64,000 nucleotides of DNA from Halanaerobium saccharolyticum. Its GTDB lineage: Bacteria; Bacillota; Halanaerobiia; Halanaerobiales; Halanaerobiaceae. The stretch lies in NCBI RefSeq assembly GCF_003053565.1, contig NZ_QAXS01000002.1:62001-126000 (forward strand). Direction: 5' to 3'. How positions within the stretch are numbered: the stretch's first letter is position 1; each line of letters opens with the position of its first letter. Under the pieces are notes generated by a model. The model had not been told where the DNA came from. It ran no database searches and saw only the letters and a list, made by a program, of their open reading frames with translations. Both the position numbers and the translations under genes were made by a program. This document shows, one piece after another, positions 19,955 through 29,335 of the stretch.

Positions 19955-21850
19955 ATGTTCAGCAGTCTGCAGTTGAGAAAGCGGGATAAATTCTTTTTTG
20001 CTCTGCTTTTAATTGGATTTTTAATAAAATATAATTATTTTAACTGGTATATATTTAATGTGCCTTCCTTAAGCATTCTGCTTTTAAAAAATGTAATTGT
20101 AGTTCTGGCCTTTACATTACTTTACGGTATAATTTTGAGAAATAAAAAAAGAAAAATTGTTACCCTGGTTATTTATCTGCTTTTTTTCTTATTTTTTATC
20201 GCCAATTTATATTATAACCGCTATTTTGGTAATTATCTCAGCCTGACTGATATGATAATGGGTCAGGGAATTCGCCCCTTTAGAGTTCTGACCAGACAGC
20301 TTATTAACTGGGATCTTGATCTCCTGTTAGTTTTTGATATCCCAATTTTAATCTATTTAACCTATAAAGCTAAGCCAGAAACACCACAATTAAAAAGTTC
20401 CCAGTTCAGCCGCAAAAGTCTGCTTAAAAACAATTTTATTTTAGTGCTGATTATAATAATTTTATTTTTTAGTCAGCTGCTCTACAGCTACAGTCTATTT
20501 CCCGCTGATAATTTTATGGAACTTTTTAACCACAGCACTCCAGCTTTTGTCAATGTTTACGGGATCTTACCGCTTTATCTGGCAGAATATCAGCAGCTTA
20601 GAAATAAAAGAGAGCGGGCTAAGGAAAATACCGCCGAGAATTTAGAGGTTGACTTAAAAAAGGTGGAAACAGAAAAAGAGTTGAGTGCTGAAGAAGACCT
20701 TAAAAACATTAAAAATGTTATTGTAATTCAGCTGGAATCAATGGATGCAAAATTAATAGATTATCAGTATAATGGCAGAGAAGTGACACCCTTTTTAAAT
20801 CAGCTTAAAGATAAATCTAAATATTTTTCTGATATTTACGCTCACCACATTAATGGCAGCTTTGATGCTGAATTTTCTTTTCTGACTTCACTTTATCCAA
20901 TCAACCGAAATTATGCTTTTAGAAGTAATGATATGCGGGAATTTAATACAATAGTCAATGTTTTAAGGCGGGATAATTATAATACCTATGCTTTTCACGG
21001 CAATAAAGAAGGCTTTTTCTATCGGGACAAAGGTTATTTAGAAATGGGCTTTGACCGTTTTTACAGCCGGGAAGATTTTTCAGTTGAAGAGGGAATAGTC
21101 GGCGAGGATACCTATCTGGGAATCAATGATTATGACCTTTTTGACCAGTCAGTTGAATATCTTAAAACTGCAGAAGAACCATTTTTCTCAATTTTTATTA
21201 CTGTCAGCAGCCATACTCCCTTTAATTTTTACCCTGAAGAATATGAAGTTGAGGAATTTGCAGAAATTGAAACTCCAATCGTCAGGGATTATTTTAATTC
21301 CATGTATTTTGTTGACAATTCACTGGAAATGTTTTTCGAAAAAATTAAAGAAAGTTCTCTTATGGAGGATACACTATTTGTAATTTATTCTGACCATGTT
21401 GCTGATATAAATAAAGAAGAATACAGGTCAGGAGATAATTTTGCAAATCACAGAAATATAAAAGAACCTGAGCATATTCCACTTTTTATTTATCATCAGG
21501 ATATTGAGCCAGAAGTTATTGCTAAAAGCGGCAGTCATACAGATATTGCTCCTACAATTTTAGATCTAATGGGTTATCCGGAAAAACCGGAAGAATTTTT
21601 AGGAGTTTCTCTTTTAAAAGATCTTGAAAATCCACTGCTTTTTCTGCATGAGATACCCCAGATAATTTATAAAGATCAGCTCTACATTAGAGTTCCTGCC
21701 GGCCCGGAAGAAGAAAGTAAGTTCGAAAAAATTTCCTATAAAAAGAGTACTGGCGACTTAGATGTTGAGCTTCCTGAAAACGAAAAAGAACGCTTAAACA
21801 ATACAATTAATTATATGCAGGAAGTAATGAACAGCTTTTTAAGTGAATAA
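19955..21850 (+). CDS. LTA-synthase-like membrane sulfatase-fold phosphotransferase
   Basis: Membrane enzyme of the alkaline-phosphatase superfamily, 631 residues. The N-terminal third carries about five transmembrane helices. An extracytoplasmic catalytic domain begins near residue 255 with NVIVIQLESMDAKLID. The nucleophile position in the LTA synthase pattern, normally Thr, appears as Ser in INGSFDAEFSFLTSLYP. Later blocks are YAFHGNKEGFFYRD, SHTPFNF, YSDHVAD and SGSHTDIAPTILD with metal ligands. In a diderm the product is unlikely to be classical lipoteichoic acid. Phosphoglycerol or phosphoethanolamine transfer to a periplasmic glycan is possible. Confidence 0.85.
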   Translation: MFSSLQLRKRDKFFFALLLIGFLIKYNYFNWYIFNVPSLSILLLKNVIVVLAFTLLYGIILRNKKRKIVTLVIYLLFFLFFIANLYYNRYFGNYLSLTDMIMGQGIRPFRVLTRQLINWDLDLLLVFDIPILIYLTYKAKPETPQLKSSQFSRKSLLKNNFILVLIIIILFFSQLLYSYSLFPADNFMELFNHSTPAFVNVYGILPLYLAEYQQLRNKRERAKENTAENLEVDLKKVETEKELSAEEDLKNIKNVIVIQLESMDAKLIDYQYNGREVTPFLNQLKDKSKYFSDIYAHHINGSFDAEFSFLTSLYPINRNYAFRSNDMREFNTIVNVLRRDNYNTYAFHGNKEGFFYRDKGYLEMGFDRFYSREDFSVEEGIVGEDTYLGINDYDLFDQSVEYLKTAEEPFFSIFITVSSHTPFNFYPEEYEVEEFAEIETPIVRDYFNSMYFVDNSLEMFFEKIKESSLMEDTLFVIYSDHVADINKEEYRSGDNFANHRNIKEPEHIPLFIYHQDIEPEVIAKSGSHTDIAPTILDLMGYPEKPEEFLGVSLLKDLENPLLFLHEIPQIIYKDQLYIRVPAGPEEESKFEKISYKKSTGDLDVELPENEKERLNNTINYMQEVMNSFLSE

Positions 21851-21857
21851 AGTTAAT

Positions 21858-21895
21858 TCTCCTCAACCTGAAGTTTATGGCTGAGGAGATTTTTA
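21858..21895 (+). terminator. Rho-independent terminator after the LTA-synthase-like gene
   Basis: Stem TCTCCTCA (21858-21865) with TGAGGAGA (21882-21889), followed by TTTTTATTT. Confidence 0.85.
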
Positions 21896-21959
21896 TTTAC
21901 TTGACTTTATGTTATAATATTAATAGAATTTTCATAAAAATAAAAGAAAGGGGCAAATT

Positions 21960-23345
21960 ATGAAAAAATTTCTCAAAAAGGCCTCAATTTATCTCTTATT
22001 AATGCTCTTAATTGCGGCAGCAGTATTTTCGCTGAATTATTTTTTGGGCCGCAAACTGGCCGGAGATTTAGAAAATGATCTTAAAGAAATTGCAGCAGAA
22101 AATAACTATCAGCTCCGTTATTTAAATATTAATTCTAACCCACTTTTAAGAAGGGTGGAGATTAATACTCTGAGTTTCCAAAATAACAGTGATCAGAGTA
22201 TTGAACTCAACGGGGCAGAAATAGAATTCAGCTGGCAGCAGATCTTCAATTACCTTAAAGATGGAGAATTTTTAGCTAAAAAAGACATTACAGCAGAAGT
22301 AGACAAATTTAGTTTTTATGATCTGCAGCAGAATAATCATTTTGACTTTTATAACAGCAGCCTCAGCTATCAGGGGGAGATCAATTCTCAGTCTGTTAAG
22401 GAACCACTAAAGCTAATTAAAAATAATCATCGCTTAAATATTGCAAGTGAAGAAGTAATTTATGATTATCCCTTTTATCGAAGTTATGGAATTACTAAAG
22501 CTAACTGGGAGCGAATTTCTACTTTTAGCGACTTTGCTTTTAACTCTGATTATCAGAGCCAGAATCAGAAATTAACTGTAAATGATTTTGCTTTAAAAAA
22601 TGAATTTATCGATTATCAGCTTGATTTTGAGACTGTGCTGGAGGAGAGCTCAGAAGCAGAAGCAGAAGTGGAAGCAGCAGAGACTTCTAAAACAGACACT
22701 GAGCCAGAAGAAATGGTAGAAGAGATGGAAACAGCACTGGCAGAAATTGTTCTTTACAGCCGCCAAAATCAAAAACTGCTTTTAAAAGAGCTGCAGAGTA
22801 ATTATCAACTTGCTCTAAATGGTGAGTTAATAAATCTCTCTGAAAATGAGCTGTTTAATCAATTTTCCTTTGCCGAATTAAATCTCGATTCTGATTTTGC
22901 AATGTATTTAGATTCCGAAAAAAAGAATTATCAAATTCAGAAATTTGATCTTAATTTCAATCTAAGTGACTTTCAGCTTGTCCTGAAAGAAAATTTAAGT
23001 CAGGAAGTAAATCAGAGCAGTTTCGGTATTTTAGCTCAAAATGGTGAATTTGAACTCAATATAAATTCTTTAAATTATCTGCAGCAGTTTAACCATCCGA
23101 AGGGCAAAAGCGAATTAGATTTAATTTCAAACTTAATTGATGCCCGGCTGAATGCAGAATTCAATTATAGTGAAGAGGTACCTTATATCAGCAGCTCACT
23201 GCTTAAATTTAAAGCTAAAAATCAGTCTGTAGAACAGCTCCTTTTATTTGCTCAACTTCTAAATGGTGATAATTTTGAGCAGGATGAAGAGGGATATTAT
23301 CAGCTGGAGATCTGGGGAAGACTGGATAATTTAAACTTTGAGTAA
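21960..23345 (+). CDS. Unknown membrane-anchored extracytoplasmic protein
   Basis: I do not recognise this 461-residue protein. It has a basic start (MKKFLKKA), one strong hydrophobic helix (about 10-29) and then a long soluble part, probably outside the membrane, rich in Asn, Gln, Leu and Glu. Its alternating hydrophobic pattern suggests beta strands. A Glu-rich segment (about 225-250) interrupts it. Overall it resembles large AsmA- or DUF945-like proteins of the periplasm, but I see no diagnostic motif. It has an extended -10 (TGTTATAAT, 21910-21918), lies in a single-gene unit and precedes the rib operon. Confidence 0.7.
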   Translation: MKKFLKKASIYLLLMLLIAAAVFSLNYFLGRKLAGDLENDLKEIAAENNYQLRYLNINSNPLLRRVEINTLSFQNNSDQSIELNGAEIEFSWQQIFNYLKDGEFLAKKDITAEVDKFSFYDLQQNNHFDFYNSSLSYQGEINSQSVKEPLKLIKNNHRLNIASEEVIYDYPFYRSYGITKANWERISTFSDFAFNSDYQSQNQKLTVNDFALKNEFIDYQLDFETVLEESSEAEAEVEAAETSKTDTEPEEMVEEMETALAEIVLYSRQNQKLLLKELQSNYQLALNGELINLSENELFNQFSFAELNLDSDFAMYLDSEKKNYQIQKFDLNFNLSDFQLVLKENLSQEVNQSSFGILAQNGEFELNINSLNYLQQFNHPKGKSELDLISNLIDARLNAEFNYSEEVPYISSSLLKFKAKNQSVEQLLLFAQLLNGDNFEQDEEGYYQLEIWGRLDNLNFE

Positions 23346-23353
23346 AATTTAAC

Positions 23354-23382
23354 TTTACAATTCAAGCTTAAAATGCTAAAAT
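23354..23382 (+). promoter_or_regulatory. Promoter of the riboflavin operon
   Basis: TTTACA (23354-23359), 17 bases, TAAAAT (23377-23382). It ends 22 bases before the FMN riboswitch begins. Confidence 0.65.
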
Positions 23383-23404
23383 ATAACTAGAAAATTGAAT
23401 ATAA

Positions 23405-23511
23405 CTAACGAGGATGGGTGAAATTCCCTACCGGTGGTAATAGTCCACAAGTCCATTTTGGATTGATCTGATGAAATGCAGAACCGACAGTAAAGTCTGG
23501 AAGGGAGTTAG
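23405..23511 (+). ncRNA. FMN riboswitch (RFN element)
   Basis: FMN-sensing aptamer upstream of ribD. P1 is CTAAC (23405-23409) with GTTAG (23507-23511). The conserved core is clear: GAGGATGGGTGAAATTCCC, TACCGGTGGTAATAGTCC, then GAACCGACAGTAAAGTCTGG and AAGGGAG. With the hairpin at 23607-23637 it should terminate transcription when FMN is plentiful. Confidence 0.96.
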
Positions 23512-23606
23512 ATTTTAAATTTATTAATCTAATTTATTTTGTAGATTTATGGCAGAATAAGTGAAGTTTTTAGCTGTTGATAGATTTAAATTAAAAAATG
23601 ACTATT

Positions 23607-23637
23607 AAAGTCCTTCCAGTGATGGAGGGGCTTTTTC
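23607..23637 (+). terminator. Expression-platform terminator of the FMN riboswitch
   Basis: Stem AAGTCCTTCC with GGAGGGGCTT, followed by TTTTCT, 96 bases past the aptamer. AGTCCTTCCAG is nearly complementary to the aptamer segment around CTGGAAGGGAG, which provides the switch between terminator and antiterminator. Confidence 0.85.
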
Positions 23638-23740
23638 TATTTTAATACTATAAAAAGATCTTAAAAAATATCTTTTAAGATCTGGGAAACAAAAATTATC
23701 GAATAAAGATTGATAATCTAAGAAGTACTGGAGGTATAAG

Positions 23741-24889
23741 ATGCAGAATTTTTCAATTGATGATCAAAAGTATATGGCCAGGGCTTTAAATCTTGCCCGC
23801 AGAGGTGAAGGAAGTACTTCCCCAAACCCTATGGTGGGAGCGGTTGTGGTTAAAGATGGAGAAATTATTGGTGAGGGTTATCATCAGCAGTATGGTGGGC
23901 CCCATGCAGAAGTCTTTGCACTTGAGGCTGCAGGGGAAGCTGCCCGTGGTGCTGAGATTTATGTTACACTTGAGCCCTGCAGCCATTATGGCAAAACACC
24001 ACCCTGTGCTCAAAAAGTTATTGATTCCGGGATTAAAAGAGCAGTAATTGCTATGGTTGATCCCAACCCTGAGGTAGCTGGCAGAGGAATTGAAATGTTA
24101 AAAGAAGCGGGGATAGAAGTTGAAGTTGGACTTTTTCAGGAAAAAGCTGAAGTCTTAAATGAAATTTTTTTGAAATATATTCAGAGTGAATATCCCTTTG
24201 TCTATTTAAAAAAGGCTCAGACCCTGGATGGATATATAGCTACCAGCACTGGTGATTCTAAATGGATTACCAACTCCAAAGCCAGGCTGGAGGGTCATAA
24301 ATTAAGACATCGGGTTGATGCAATTATGGTTGGGATTGGTACAGTACTGGCTGATGATCCTTCGCTAACTGCCAGGCTGGAAGATAAAAATGGTATTGAT
24401 CCTTTAAGAATTATTCTGGATCCTCTACTTGATATTCCGCTGGATGCTAAAATTATCAATCAGCAGTCAGAGGCCGAAACCCTGATTATCTGTGCCGATG
24501 ATTTTCCTCCTGCCAGGGCGGCAGCAATCCACGCCAAAAAGAAAAAATTAATGGAAAAAGAGCAGGTTCAGCTTTTGAGTTTTAAGGCTGAAAACGATGA
24601 TTATTTTGAGCTTAGAGAAATTTTAAAAACCCTGCATCAGCGTAAAATAAGCAGTCTCCTGGTTGAAGGAGGAGCTAGATTAAGTCATACATTTTTGCAG
24701 GAAGATCTGGTCGATAAATTTTATTATTTTATTGCTCCCAAAATTTATGGAGGCAGTGACGGTATAGCTTCTTTCTGCGGCAGCGGTCCCAAAATGATGT
24801 CAGCTGCAGTTGAACTAAAAATTACTGAACAGAAAAATCTGGGAGATAATATTCTATTAATTGGAGAAAGGAAAAATACTCAAAGCTGA
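23741..24889 (+). CDS. ribD: Bifunctional pyrimidine deaminase / reductase RibD
   Basis: Carries out two steps of riboflavin synthesis (deamination, then reduction of the ribosyl side chain); 382 residues. The N-terminal deaminase domain has HAEVFAL and the zinc motif PCSHYGKTPPC. The C-terminal reductase domain begins near residue 150 (VYLKKAQTLDGYIAT) and has SLLVEGGARL. First gene of the operon ribD-ribE-ribBA-ribH, with a GGAGGTATAAG start site. Confidence 0.96.
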   Translation: MQNFSIDDQKYMARALNLARRGEGSTSPNPMVGAVVVKDGEIIGEGYHQQYGGPHAEVFALEAAGEAARGAEIYVTLEPCSHYGKTPPCAQKVIDSGIKRAVIAMVDPNPEVAGRGIEMLKEAGIEVEVGLFQEKAEVLNEIFLKYIQSEYPFVYLKKAQTLDGYIATSTGDSKWITNSKARLEGHKLRHRVDAIMVGIGTVLADDPSLTARLEDKNGIDPLRIILDPLLDIPLDAKIINQQSEAETLIICADDFPPARAAAIHAKKKKLMEKEQVQLLSFKAENDDYFELREILKTLHQRKISSLLVEGGARLSHTFLQEDLVDKFYYFIAPKIYGGSDGIASFCGSGPKMMSAAVELKITEQKNLGDNILLIGERKNTQS

Positions 24890-24931
24890 GTTTAGTTTAT
24901 AAATATGCCACTGAAATGGGAGGTGAATTTA

Positions 24932-25585
24932 TTGTTTACCGGTATAATTCAGGAAAAAGGTCAATTTTTGCGCAAATTTAAAGGCAGCAGCAAGTATCAG
25001 CTGGAAATTAAGGCTGAGAAAGTTCTAAATGAAGTAAAAAAAGGAGACAGCATCGCAGTCAATGGGGTCTGTCTGACAGTAGTTGATTTTGGCAGTGATT
25101 ATTTTAGGGCGGATGTGATGCCTGAGACTTTAAAAGCCACCAACTTGGGTGATTTAGAGCGGGGATCAATTGTTAATTTAGAGCAGTCTCTGCGGCCTGG
25201 TGACTTTATTGGCGGTCATTTTGTCACCGGACATGTTGACAGCACAGCACCTGTTAGGTCAATTAAAAGTGAAAATAATGCTAAAATTATAGAACTGGAA
25301 GTTGATCAGGAGACAGAAAAATTTATTGTTCACAAAGGCTCGGTTGCCTTAAATGGAGTCAGCCTGACAGTGATGGGAATTACAGACGGTATTTTAAAGA
25401 TTTCACTGATTCCAGAAAGCTGGGCAGAAACAAATCTTTCCGAACTTGCTGCTGGAGATCTGGTTAATATTGAGACTGATATGCTGGGCAAATATGTTTA
25501 TAAGATGCTCGGGAATAAGACCAGTCAAGCGAGAGCTGAGACAGAGATGTCGAAAGATTTTTTAGCTGAAAATGGTTTTGTATAA
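24932..25585 (+). CDS. ribE: Riboflavin synthase alpha subunit
   Basis: Dismutates two 6,7-dimethyl-8-ribityllumazine molecules to riboflavin; about 217 residues in two homologous barrels. It begins [M]FTGIIQEKGQF; repeat 1 has AVNGVCLTV and GGHFVTGHVD, repeat 2 has ALNGVSLTV and LIPESWAETN. Start TTG 24932 is chosen over ATG 24905 because GGGAGGTG precedes it and the family begins MFTGI[IV]. The C-terminal tail of about 20 residues is slightly longer than usual. Confidence 0.95.
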   Translation: MFTGIIQEKGQFLRKFKGSSKYQLEIKAEKVLNEVKKGDSIAVNGVCLTVVDFGSDYFRADVMPETLKATNLGDLERGSIVNLEQSLRPGDFIGGHFVTGHVDSTAPVRSIKSENNAKIIELEVDQETEKFIVHKGSVALNGVSLTVMGITDGILKISLIPESWAETNLSELAAGDLVNIETDMLGKYVYKMLGNKTSQARAETEMSKDFLAENGFV

Positions 25586-25649
25586 ATAAAATATTTAAAA
25601 ATATTTTTTAAAAAGTTAAAGCAAATATTTGTCCGAAAGGAGAATTTAA

Positions 25650-26840
25650 ATGGATAAAATAGAAGCTGCAGTAGAAGATATTAAAGCAGGAAAAATGGTA
25701 GTAGTTGTTGATGATGAAGATCGAGAAAATGAAGGTGATCTTTTAATGGCTGCTGAAAAAGTAGATAAAGAGGCCATTAATTTTATGATCAAGGAGGCAA
25801 GAGGGCTGGTCTGTACACCAATGGAAAGTGAGGCAATTTCAGGCCTTGATTTACCGTTAATGGTTGATGAAAACACAGAAACTCACGGAACAGCTTTTAC
25901 AGTTTCTGTTGACCATAAAGAGGTTACAACCGGTATCTCTGCCCAGGAGAGGGCACTTACCATTCAAAAACTGGTCGATCCTAATTCCAAAGCCGGTGAT
26001 TTTATGCGCCCCGGCCATGTATTTCCGCTGGTTGCTAAAAAAGGTGGAGTTTTAAGAAGAGCCGGTCATACAGAGGCCGCTGTTGATTTAGCCAGACTGG
26101 CTGGTTTAAAGCCTGCAGGAGTTATCTGTGAGATAATTAAAGAGGATGGGGAAATGGGGCGCCTACCTTATCTGAAAGAATTTGCAGAAAAACATGATTT
26201 GAAATTAATTTCAATTGAAGATTTAATCAAGTACAGAAAAGAAAAGGATAAGCTGATTGAGCTGGCAGCAGAAGCAGAACTGCCGTCTGATTTCGGTGAT
26301 TTTAAAATTAAGGTTTTTACAACTAAAGTTGATGATAAAGAGCACATTGCAATTATCAAAGGTGATGTAGAAAATAAAGAAGATGTACTGGTTCGGGTTC
26401 ACTCCCAGTGTATTACTGGAGATATTTTTGGCTCCAAAAGATGTGACTGTGGTGAGCAGCTGGCAGCAGCGCTGCAGCAAATTGAAGATGAGGGCCGAGG
26501 AGTTGTACTCTATATGCGGCAGGAAGGCCGCGGTATAGGGCTTGTCAACAAAATTAAGGCCTACCAGCTGCAGGATCAGGGAATGGACACCGTGGAAGCC
26601 AATGTGGCTCTCGGTTTTGATCCTGATTTAAGAGATTATGGAATTGGAGCTCAGATTCTTTCAGAAATTGGACTGACAACAATCCGCCTGCTGACAAATA
26701 ATCCAACCAAAATTGTCGGCCTCGAAGGTTACGGCCTTAAAGTGACTGAAAGAGTTCCAATCGAAATTGATCCAAATCAGGAAAATGAGTTTTACCTCAA
26801 AGTTAAAAAAGATAAAATGGGCCATCTGCTCGATCTATAA
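25650..26840 (+). CDS. ribBA: Bifunctional DHBP synthase / GTP cyclohydrolase II
   Basis: Supplies both precursors of riboflavin. Residues 1-200 are 3,4-dihydroxy-2-butanone-4-phosphate synthase ([32 protein letters not shown]). Residues 205-396 are GTP cyclohydrolase II with the zinc cysteines [15 protein letters not shown] and the loop [10 protein letters not shown]. Length 396 matches the fused family. Both halves look intact. Ribosome site AAAGGAG before the ATG. Confidence 0.97.
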   Translation: MDKIEAAVEDIKAGKMVVVVDDEDRENEGDLLMAAEKVDKEAINFMIKEARGLVCTPMESEAISGLDLPLMVDENTETHGTAFTVSVDHKEVTTGISAQERALTIQKLVDPNSKAGDFMRPGHVFPLVAKKGGVLRRAGHTEAAVDLARLAGLKPAGVICEIIKEDGEMGRLPYLKEFAEKHDLKLISIEDLIKYRKEKDKLIELAAEAELPSDFGDFKIKVFTTKVDDKEHIAIIKGDVENKEDVLVRVHSQCITGDIFGSKRCDCGEQLAAALQQIEDEGRGVVLYMRQEGRGIGLVNKIKAYQLQDQGMDTVEANVALGFDPDLRDYGIGAQILSEIGLTTIRLLTNNPTKIVGLEGYGLKVTERVPIEIDPNQENEFYLKVKKDKMGHLLDL

Positions 26841-26895
26841 AACTTATTTGAACCGGGTACAAAATAAATTATTCACAAAAAGGAGAATGATAAAA

Positions 26896-27360
26896 ATGAA
26901 GACAATCGAAGGAAAACTGAATGCACAGGGAATGAAGACAGCAATTGTAGTTGGGCGTTTTAATGAATTTATTTCCGGTAAATTACTGGAAGGTGCAGTT
27001 GATGCCTTAAAAAGACATGGAATGGATGAGGCAGATATTGATGTTGTCTGGGTGCCGGGAGCATTTGAGATTCCGCTAACTGCAAAGAAACTTGCAGTTA
27101 AAGAAGAATATGACGGTGTAATTGCCCTGGGTGCAGTTATTAGAGGAGAAACTCCTCATTTTGATTATGTATCAGCAGAGGTTTCAAAAGGGGTTGCTAA
27201 AGCAGGTCTGGATACTGAAAAGCCGGTTATTTTCGGAGTTCTGACAACAGATACAATTGAACAGGCTATTTCTAGAGCCGGTACAAAATCCGGAAATAAA
27301 GGTTATGATGCTGCTGTTTCTCTGATTGAGATGGTTAACCTTTTTCAGGAACTTGAATAA
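26896..27360 (+). CDS. ribH: 6,7-dimethyl-8-ribityllumazine synthase
   Basis: Lumazine synthase, the penultimate step of riboflavin synthesis; 154 residues forming a capsid-like assembly. Motifs: [40 protein letters not shown] and [11 protein letters not shown]. The long open frame extends back into ribBA, but ATG 26896 with AAAAGGAG upstream gives the usual length, so I take that start. Last gene of the operon; a terminator follows. Confidence 0.96.
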   Translation: MKTIEGKLNAQGMKTAIVVGRFNEFISGKLLEGAVDALKRHGMDEADIDVVWVPGAFEIPLTAKKLAVKEEYDGVIALGAVIRGETPHFDYVSAEVSKGVAKAGLDTEKPVIFGVLTTDTIEQAISRAGTKSGNKGYDAAVSLIEMVNLFQELE

Positions 27361-27388
27361 AAATACTATTTAAAAAACCACTAATTAT

Positions 27389-27433
27389 AAATCCTCGTCA
27401 GTAAATTTTTAGATTTCCTGAGGAGGATTTTTT
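27389..27433 (+). terminator. Terminator of the riboflavin operon
   Basis: Stem AATCCTCGTCAG with CTGAGGAGGATT, followed by a T-run. Confidence 0.88.
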
Positions 27434-27474
27434 CAACTGTTTTAATTTATGCCTTAAATTAAGTCGGTTTTTAA

Positions 27475-27503
27475 TTGATTTAAATCATAAAATTAGGTAT
27501 ACT
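27475..27503 (+). promoter_or_regulatory. Promoter of the GGDEF-EAL gene
   Basis: TTGATT (27475-27480), 17 bases, TATACT (27498-27503). It lies 37 bases before ATG 27540 and supports that ATG as the true start. Confidence 0.6.
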
Positions 27504-27539
27504 ATTAATTAACTAATACTAATATTGAAGGCAGGTCAA

Positions 27540-29269
27540 ATGATAACAACACAATCTTTGAATATTTTTTAAGGGATGAAATTAAGAAAATTAAAATTAG
27601 TGATTATATAAACAATAAAATTCTAATTTCATTTAACATTTTCTATATTTTTTCTGCAGTTTTTTTGATACTCAGTAATTCAGCAAATTTAAGCAGTCTA
27701 AAATTTTCATCGGCAACAATTAGAGGAATAATTGTTCAGCTGCAGATTATTTTACTGCTTTCCCTGACAATCAAATATGCTCTAAAAGGCTTTGTTTCAG
27801 CTTTAATACTGAATGTGTTCTCAATCTTTTCGGTACTGACATTAATGATCGTTGGCAGTTCTATCTCATTTTTACCGGCTTTAATTGCTTATTTAACAGT
27901 CCTAATAATTCTGTATTTAATTTTTGTTTACCAGCGGGAAATAAGCTTAAAAATTAATCAGCTGAAAAAGGAAAAGAAAAAATTACATTACATGGCTTAT
28001 TATGATAATCTAACAGAAATAGCCAATAGAGAAATGTTAATTGAGAGGCTTGATTATCTTTCCTCAATGTCAGAGGCTGAAAAAATTAATTATAAGTTGA
28101 TTTTTATTGATTTTAAAAATTTCAAAAAAATAAATGATTCCTGGGGTTATGAAACCGGAGACTATATTCTGCAGGAAATAGCTTTTAGACTCCAGAAAAT
28201 TGTTGATGAAAATGATCTTTCGGCTCGTCTTGGTGGTGATGAGTTTGCAGTTGTAGTTCAGCGTGAACTGGAAGCAGAGGAATTGAAAAGATATATCAGG
28301 AAAATAAAAAGAGAACTGGAAAGAACTTATAAATATGATCAGAAAGAAATTACATTAAGCAGTAATTTCGGTATTTCAGCTTATCCAGAAGATGGTCAAA
28401 ACAGCAAAGAAATGATAAGAAGTGCTGATATAGCAATCTATAAGGCCAAACAGAGCCTTAATAAAGAAATAGAGTTTTTTGCTAAAAATATGGAGAAAGA
28501 TGTTATCGCTGGTGTACAGATGGAAGATTCTCTAAAAAGAGCAGTAAAAAACGAGGAATTTCATTTAGTCTTTCAACCACAGTATAAAATTGATGGCGAA
28601 AAACTGAGGGGTTTTGAAACTTTAATCAGATGGCATTCACCTGAACAGGGAACAATTAGCCCGGCCCGCTTTATTCCGGCTGCTGAAAAGACTGGTTTAA
28701 TTAAGGAGATTGGAGAATGGGTTATCAGGACTTCGATTAGGAAATTTAAGCTTTTAGAAGAGAAATTTAAAGAAATCCCGGTTCTTTCAATCAACATTTC
28801 TGTTGTTCAGCTGACTGATCCTGGTTTTGTAGCAGCAGTTAAAAAAATTATAGATGAAGAAAAAATTAAAGGCTTTAAACTGGAATTTGAGATTACTGAG
28901 TCACTTTTTATATCTGATCAGGAATATGTTATAGATGTTTTATATAAATTAAAAGAGCTGGGGATCAGTATTGCGATGGATGATTTTGGAACCGGTTATG
29001 CTTCTCTAAGTTATCTGCAGCATATTCCACTTGATGTTATAAAAATTGATAAGGCTTTTATTGATCTAATTTCTCAGAATCCAGCAAGTGAAAAAATGAT
29101 GGTTCCACCAATTATTGAGATGGCTCAGCAGTGGGGAATCAAGGTTGTAGCTGAAGGAGTGGAAACAGTTGAGCAGCTGCATTATTTAGAAGATCATAAT
29201 TGTGATTATCTGCAGGGGTTTCTTCTAAATAAACCCTTAAGTGAATACCAGATATCAAAAGTATTTTAA
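27540..29269 (+). CDS. Membrane GGDEF-EAL protein with a frameshift at codon 10
   Basis: Cyclic-di-GMP protein: several membrane helices, then GGDEF (motif GGDEF intact, preceded by DEND instead of an RxxD inhibitory site) and EAL (ETLIRW, MDDFGTGYASLSYL, VVAEGVET). The downstream frame is open from 27509 but has no ATG or plausible start until TTG 27665, inside a membrane helix. ATG 27540, with promoter and AAGGCAGG site, is in another frame and stops at 27570. One extra T in the T6 run at 27565-27570 would join both and add about 41 residues. So this is a one-base loss, a slippery site or a sequencing error. Confidence 0.8.
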
Positions 29270-29335
29270 CTAATAAAGCTTTGATTAGGATAAATTTTTA
29301 TTTTTAATGAAAAAAATCAAAATGGAGTGATTTTA

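Noticed and set aside
21901-21918. TTGACT followed by TATAAT before the unknown gene at 21960
   Set aside because: The spacer is only 6 bases, so they cannot be one promoter; the TGTTATAAT extended -10 alone is more likely.
26767-26895. Longer ribH start inside ribBA
   Set aside because: The extension has no family similarity; ATG 26896 has a good ribosome site and gives the normal length.
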